7,879 nucleotides of DNA from Xanthobacteraceae bacterium (GTDB taxonomy: Bacteria > Pseudomonadota > Alphaproteobacteria > Rhizobiales > Xanthobacteraceae): the NCBI GenBank assembly GCA_030043335.1, contig JASHXX010000478.1, positions 1 through 7,879 of the forward strand, read 5' to 3'. Below the pieces are notes generated by a model. It searched no databases, was not told where the DNA came from, and was given only the letters and a program-made list of their open reading frames with translations. Each line of letters starts with the position of its first letter. The stretch's first letter is position 1. The position numbers and the translations under genes were made by a program. Shown piece after piece: positions 5,433-7,879 of this stretch.

Positions 5433-6119
5433 ATGGACGGCCGGCACGATCGCCTGATCGGAGCGCTGGCGGCAAATCTGGCGCCGGTGCGCCGTCTGCC
5501 GCGGCCGCTGCTGCGCACGCTGTTCTGGCTCCTCCTGGTGGCGGCCATCGCCGCGGCGCTGGCTATGTTCAGCAACGGCGCGGCGACATGGCAGCGCATG
5601 GCCGCAAGCTCGGACATGTGGCTTGCCGCGCTCGGCTCGATCGCGACGGCTGCGGCGGCTGCCTTTGCGGCGTTTGTGCTCAACCTGCCGGATCGGTCGC
5701 GCGCTTGGGTGCTGCTGCCGCTGCCGGCGGCGGTGTTGTGGGTCGCGGCAAGCGGCCTCGGCTGTCTGCGCGCCTATGTGTTGCCCGGCACCCATGTCGC
5801 GGCGATCGGCGAAACCCGCGACTGCCTCGCCTTCATTGTCGGCCTGTCGGTGCCGCTGTCAGCGGCGCTGATCGTGATGCTGCGGCGGGGTTATTCGCTG
5901 ACGCCGTATTTGGCGGCGGCGATGGCCGGCCTCGCCGCGGCGGCCGCGGCGGCGACGCTGTTGAACTTGTTCCATCCGTTTGACGCTGCGGCGACCGACC
6001 TTGCCGTGCACGCCGTCGCGGTGGCGGTGGTCATTGCCGCGGCACGCGCGCTTGGCGGCCGGTTTTTGCAAAATTCTTTCGCCGGACCTGTAACCTTTCT
6101 GCCGGGCGGTTCGAATTAA
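5433..6119 (+). CDS. nrsF: NrsF/OsrA-type (DUF1109) membrane anti-sigma factor
   Basis: The product is 228 residues. The ATG at 5433 comes one base after the sigma stop, with GGAG 6 bases upstream inside the sigma gene, so translation is probably coupled. The short cytoplasmic N-terminus (Asp-Arg-Leu-Ile-x-x-Leu-Ala-x-x-Leu-x-Pro-Val-Arg, residues 6-20) matches the start of DUF1109 proteins and is the likely sigma-binding part. About six hydrophobic segments follow, near 28-46, 62-84, 91-110, 132-150, 156-180 and 188-206. The role is to hold the sigma factor at the inner membrane until stress releases it. Only two cysteines are present, Cys111 and Cys131. I recall the family's two sensing cysteines as about 50 residues apart (near 129-131 and 179-181). 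Here Cys131 fits, but residue 181 is His in Leu-Phe-His-Pro-Phe. The 3' end of the gene contains the promoter of the next gene. Confidence 0.87.
   Translation: MDGRHDRLIGALAANLAPVRRLPRPLLRTLFWLLLVAAIAAALAMFSNGAATWQRMAASSDMWLAALGSIATAAAAAFAAFVLNLPDRSRAWVLLPLPAAVLWVAASGLGCLRAYVLPGTHVAAIGETRDCLAFIVGLSVPLSAALIVMLRRGYSLTPYLAAAMAGLAAAAAAATLLNLFHPFDAAATDLAVHAVAVAVVIAAARALGGRFLQNSFAGPVTFLPGGSN
6090..6115 (+). promoter_or_regulatory. SigF-type ECF promoter of the MxKDx repeat gene
   Basis: GTAACC at 6090-6095, a 16-base spacer, then CGAA at 6112-6115 repeat the sigma operon promoter in both boxes and in spacing. The promoter lies inside the last codons of the anti-sigma gene (stop TAA 6117-6119). Transcription would begin near 6121-6124, about 40 bases before the repeat-protein start, so this gene can be expressed as its own sigma-dependent unit as well as by read-through. 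Confidence 0.82.
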
Positions 6120-6122
6120 GAC

Positions 6123-6142
6123 CGATGGGATCGATACCATCG
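6123..6142 (+). promoter_or_regulatory. Small inverted repeat at the 5' end of the MxKDx leader
   Basis: CGATGG (6123-6128) and CCATCG (6137-6142) are perfect 6-base arms around an 8-base centre that itself contains ATCGAT. It falls at or just after the expected transcription start, so the mRNA could begin with a hairpin. It might instead be a protein site; no partner is evident. Confidence 0.35.
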
Positions 6143-6162
6143 TAACCTAACGGAGAGAGAGG

Positions 6163-6402
6163 ATGATCATCCGTTCGCGCCTCGCCCTGCCGGCAGCGGC
6201 CATCGCGCTGGCCTTTGCTTTCGCCGTGCCGGTCGCGCTCGCCGACGACGTGAGCAAGGACAGCATGAAGAAGGACACCATGTCCAAAGACAGCATGTCC
6301 AAGGACAGTATGAAGAAGGACAGCATGTCGAAAGACAGCATGTCCAAGGACAGCATGAAGAAGGACACGATGTCCAAAGACAGCATGTCGAAGGACAAGT
6401 AG
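6163..6402 (+). CDS. Exported pentapeptide MxKDx repeat protein
   Basis: The product is 79 residues, from ATG 6163 behind a purine-rich GGAGAGAGAGG ribosome site. Residues 1-27 form a clear Sec signal peptide: Ile-Ile-Arg-Ser-Arg, a hydrophobic Ala/Leu/Phe core, then Ala-Leu-Ala before Asp-Asp. Nearly the whole mature protein is nine tandem copies of Met-(Lys/Ser)-Lys-Asp-(Ser/Thr/Lys) from residue 35 to 79. This matches the small family I know as the pentapeptide MXKDX repeat proteins (TIGR02953). The copies are ordered in three 15-residue blocks, each opening with Met-Lys-Lys-Asp. There is no Cys or aromatic residue after the signal, so the mature chain is probably disordered or a charged helix with regularly spaced Met. 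A perfect SigF-type promoter precedes it and the sigma/anti-sigma pair lies just upstream, so it is likely a stress-induced periplasmic protein. Metal binding or methionine-based oxidant scavenging is conceivable but not shown. Confidence 0.88.
   Translation: MIIRSRLALPAAAIALAFAFAVPVALADDVSKDSMKKDTMSKDSMSKDSMKKDSMSKDSMSKDSMKKDTMSKDSMSKDK
6265..6399 (+). repeat. Three 45-base tandem repeats (nine 15-base units) in the MxKDx gene
   Basis: Three 45-base blocks start at 6265, 6310 and 6355. They differ by a few mostly silent third-position changes (AAA/AAG Lys, TCC/TCG Ser) and by Thr/Ser swaps at the fifth residue. The unit is 15 bases, one pentapeptide. Copy number could change by slippage or recombination without breaking the frame. 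Confidence 0.9.
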
Positions 6403-6416
6403 CCGGGTGCCGCTTC

Positions 6417-6446
6417 GCGCCGGGCCCGCATTTCGCGGCCCGGCGC
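6417..6446 (+). terminator. Strong GC stem-loop after the MxKDx gene
   Basis: GCGCCGGGCC (6417-6426) and GGCCCGGCGC (6437-6446) are perfect 10-base arms around a 10-base loop, 14 bases after the stop codon. AATT follows rather than a run of T, so it may act as a weak intrinsic terminator or as a 3' stabiliser of a short abundant mRNA. Confidence 0.5.
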
Positions 6447-6531
6447 AATTCGTGGCGCGCCGGGTTGCTGGATTCCGGCGGGCAATTCCCATAGCATCGC
6501 GGCGCTGGGGTCTTGCCGGGGCCGGCGCGCA

Positions 6532-7224
6532 ATGGCTGACTACTACTCCGTCCTTGCCCGCGCGATTTCGCGACTATCGGACAACAGCGCAGCGACGCGC
6601 CAGGAGATTTACGACCGCGCGCGCGGGGTCGTCCTTGAAGAGCTGCGCAAGCTCGACCCGGAAAAAATAGCGCCGGAGCTGGCGCAGCTCGAAGCCGCGA
6701 TTCTGCGGCTCGAGGCGGAACTGTCCGCCAAAGCCGGGGCCGCGACCGAAGCGCCGCCGGCGCAGGCGGCGCCGCCGCCTGCCACTGACGTAACGCCCGC
6801 ACCGCGAAGCAAACCCGCGGGCTACTTTGCCAGAACCTTCCGGTCGCCGCGGCGGGCCGAGCCGCCGGCAAAACCAACGCCGCCAACGCCGGCACCGGCC
6901 CGTGCGCGCGAGCGCAAAACCGGCGGCCAGCGGGCACCGCATCCGCCCGACGAATTGGGCGGCATGCTAAGTTCGCTGGGCGCGATGCTGTTCGGCACCG
7001 CGTTCCTGGTCGCAGCGTTGGCGATCACCGGCGTCGTCTATGTCCGCGGTCTGATTTGGCTCGCCGCGGGCGCCATCACCTATCCCGGGCTATTGGTGGT
7101 GACCGCGGCGGTGTTCATTCTGTCGCTCGCCGTCGCCTTTTCGCTTTTTCGCGCGGCGCCGACCCTCTCAGCCTTCGGCTTCCTGTCGCGGCTCATCTAT
7201 TCGGCGTCGCGGCGGGTGTTTTAG
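6532..7224 (+). CDS. Membrane-anchored protein of unknown function with Pro/Ala-rich linker
   Basis: The product is 230 residues from ATG 6532; the ribosome site is weak (GGGG about 14 bases upstream). The N-terminal 45 residues (Tyr-Tyr-Ser-Val-Leu-Ala-Arg-Ala-Ile, Thr-Arg-Gln-Glu-Ile-Tyr-Asp-Arg-Ala-Arg, then Leu-Glu-Glu-Leu-Arg) match a short helical motif that I recall from many hypothetical Hyphomicrobiales proteins. A short coiled-coil-like helix follows (about 48-66). Residues 70-140 are low-complexity, rich in Pro, Ala, Arg and Lys, and probably disordered. Two or three hydrophobic segments follow at about 150-182 and 184-206, with an amphipathic basic tail. The likely topology is a cytoplasmic N-terminal domain on a flexible linker anchored in the inner membrane. 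I do not recognise a named family and assign no function. It is separated from the sigma module by a stem-loop and shows no GTAACC-N16-CGAA promoter, so it is probably independent. Confidence 0.72.
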   Translation: MADYYSVLARAISRLSDNSAATRQEIYDRARGVVLEELRKLDPEKIAPELAQLEAAILRLEAELSAKAGAATEAPPAQAAPPPATDVTPAPRSKPAGYFARTFRSPRRAEPPAKPTPPTPAPARARERKTGGQRAPHPPDELGGMLSSLGAMLFGTAFLVAALAITGVVYVRGLIWLAAGAITYPGLLVVTAAVFILSLAVAFSLFRAAPTLSAFGFLSRLIYSASRRVF

Positions 7225-7237
7225 CGCGGGATGCGGT

Positions 7238-7257
7238 CGCCGTCCGGCGGGACGGCG
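7238..7257. terminator. Stem-loop between convergent genes
   Basis: CGCCGTCC (7238-7245) and GGACGGCG (7250-7257) are perfect 8-base arms around GGCG, lying 13 bases after the stop of the unknown membrane protein and downstream of the leftward flavoprotein stop. A second small hairpin, GCCGC-GTTT-GCGGC (7266-7279), follows. No T run is present, so a bidirectional terminator is only a probable role. Confidence 0.4.
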
Positions 7258-7283
7258 CGATCGCAGCCGCGTTTGCGGCAAGC

Positions 7284-7879
7284 TCACGCGCGCAGAAAAT
7301 CCAGCGTTGCGGTTTCGGCGAGCACCGCTTGCGGGATGTGGTGCCGCGCCGAGCGACTGCGCTCCGCGGCGCTCTGCGTCGCCTGCAGGTAGGCGCCGAG
7401 ATGGCGGGCGCGCTCGATGATGCGCGCGCCGACCGGCAGCCGCTCGGCCTCGAAGCGGCGCAGCGCCGCCGCGACGTTGTTATCGGCGTCGAGCACCGCG
7501 GCGAGCGCTGCCGCGTCGTCGGCCGCTTTCGACACGCCGGCGCCGACATGCGGCCGCGCCACGAACGCGGCGTCGCCGAGGATGGCGACGCGGCCGAACG
7601 CAAGGCGCGGGCTCGCGAGATCGTAGATCGGCTGCAGCAGCGGCTCTTCGATCAAGCGTACGACCACGCGGAATTGCGGCGCCAGGAGCCGTTCCGCAGC
7701 CGCGCGCATCGCCGCAACGGCGTCGCGGCGAATGAGCGGCGGGGGGATCGAGATCGCGTGCGTAACGCCGCCTTCGTCAGTGAGCAGAGCCGGAAGCTCG
7801 CCGCCCTCATCCGCCGGGCGATACCAGACGATGTTGTAGCGCCGCTCGGCACCCTGCGCCGCGCCGTCCGGCCCGGTGA
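7284..7879 (-). CDS. FAD-dependent monooxygenase, 2,6-dihydroxypyridine 3-monooxygenase-like (partial)
   Basis: This is the last 197 residues of a gene that enters from the right edge and ends at TGA 7284-7286; the frame stays open to base 7877, well upstream of any internal Met. The N-terminal Rossmann nucleotide-binding motif is outside the window. Visible features match group A flavoprotein hydroxylases: Tyr-Asn-Ile-Val-Trp-Tyr-Arg-Pro near the edge, an Ile-Pro-Pro-Pro-Leu-Ile stretch, Pro-Ile-Tyr-Asp-Leu, then the FAD-contacting Leu-Gly-Asp-Ala-Ala-Phe-Val-Ala-Arg-Pro-His-Val-Gly-Ala-Gly followed by Lys-Ala-Ala-Asp-Asp-Ala. The Phe after Gly-Asp-Ala-Ala and the Arg-Pro-His are what I recall for the dihydroxypyridine and 6-hydroxynicotinate hydroxylase branch. 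Such enzymes use NAD(P)H and O2 to hydroxylate an aromatic or heteroaromatic ring in the cytoplasm. The substrate cannot be fixed from this fragment. Confidence 0.85.
   Translation of the reverse strand, partial: TGPDGAAQGAERRYNIVWYRPADEGGELPALLTDEGGVTHAISIPPPLIRRDAVAAMRAAAERLLAPQFRVVVRLIEEPLLQPIYDLASPRLAFGRVAILGDAAFVARPHVGAGVSKAADDAAALAAVLDADNNVAAALRRFEAERLPVGARIIERARHLGAYLQATQSAAERSRSARHHIPQAVLAETATLDFLRA

Noticed and set aside
5433..6119. Polytopic transporter or generic membrane protein as identity for the gene after the sigma factor
   Set aside because: The one-base spacing to an ECF sigma gene, the DUF1109-like N-terminus and the paired SigF promoters all favour an anti-sigma factor.
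6265..6399. CRISPR-like or minisatellite array
   Set aside because: There are no unique spacers, the units are 15 bases and the array is entirely inside a coding frame matching a known repeat-protein family.
6167..6937. 256-codon minus-strand frame and other antisense frames over the MxKDx repeat
   Set aside because: The 15-base repeat is a multiple of three, so open frames on the opposite strand persist automatically. The products are Cys/Ser- or His/Leu-repeat artefacts, whereas the + strand has signal peptide, ribosome site and promoter.

Overview
The window is high-GC DNA with codon usage and gene families typical of Alphaproteobacteria, most likely Hyphomicrobiales (Bradyrhizobiaceae/Xanthobacteraceae-like). 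The pointers are a CaiB/BaiF CoA-transferase, a Tat-dependent amidohydrolase, a SigF/NrsF pair with its characteristic promoter, and an aromatic-hydroxylase-like flavoprotein. The taxonomic call comes from recalled family distribution, not from a search.

Layout. (1) Bases 1-287 (+) hold the 3' end of a family III CoA-transferase. (2) Bases 297-3783 (-) form a compact, probably co-transcribed set of four genes, in transcription order: a seven-segment membrane protein, a secreted DUF2141 protein, a secreted ABM-like protein and a Tat-exported amidohydrolase. The amidohydrolase frame is broken near 1142 and apparently again near 400. (3) A TetR/AefR-type regulator runs divergently at 3961-4635 (+). 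The 177-base divergent spacer holds three copies of GGTAC-N6-GTACC; two of them nest inside a 43-base palindrome. (4) Bases 4669-6402 (+) form an ECF sigma factor module: sigma factor, NrsF/DUF1109 membrane anti-sigma factor, then a small exported MxKDx pentapeptide-repeat protein. Identical GTAACC-N16-CGAA promoters lie before the sigma gene and before the repeat-protein gene. (5) Bases 6532-7224 (+) hold an unrecognised membrane-anchored protein with a Pro/Ala-rich linker. (6) Bases 7284-7879 (-) hold the 3' part of a FAD-dependent monooxygenase resembling 2,6-dihydroxypyridine 3-monooxygenase.

How the genes may work together. In the sigma module the membrane anti-sigma factor would hold the sigma factor until an oxidant or metal signal releases it. 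The sigma factor would then transcribe its own operon and the exported Met/Lys/Asp repeat protein from the matched promoters. The anti-sigma factor appears to carry His where I recall the family having its second conserved Cys. In the TetR block, a repressor probably controls both itself and a set of four envelope or exported proteins through the triple operator. The ligand and the physiological role of that operon cannot be read from the sequence.
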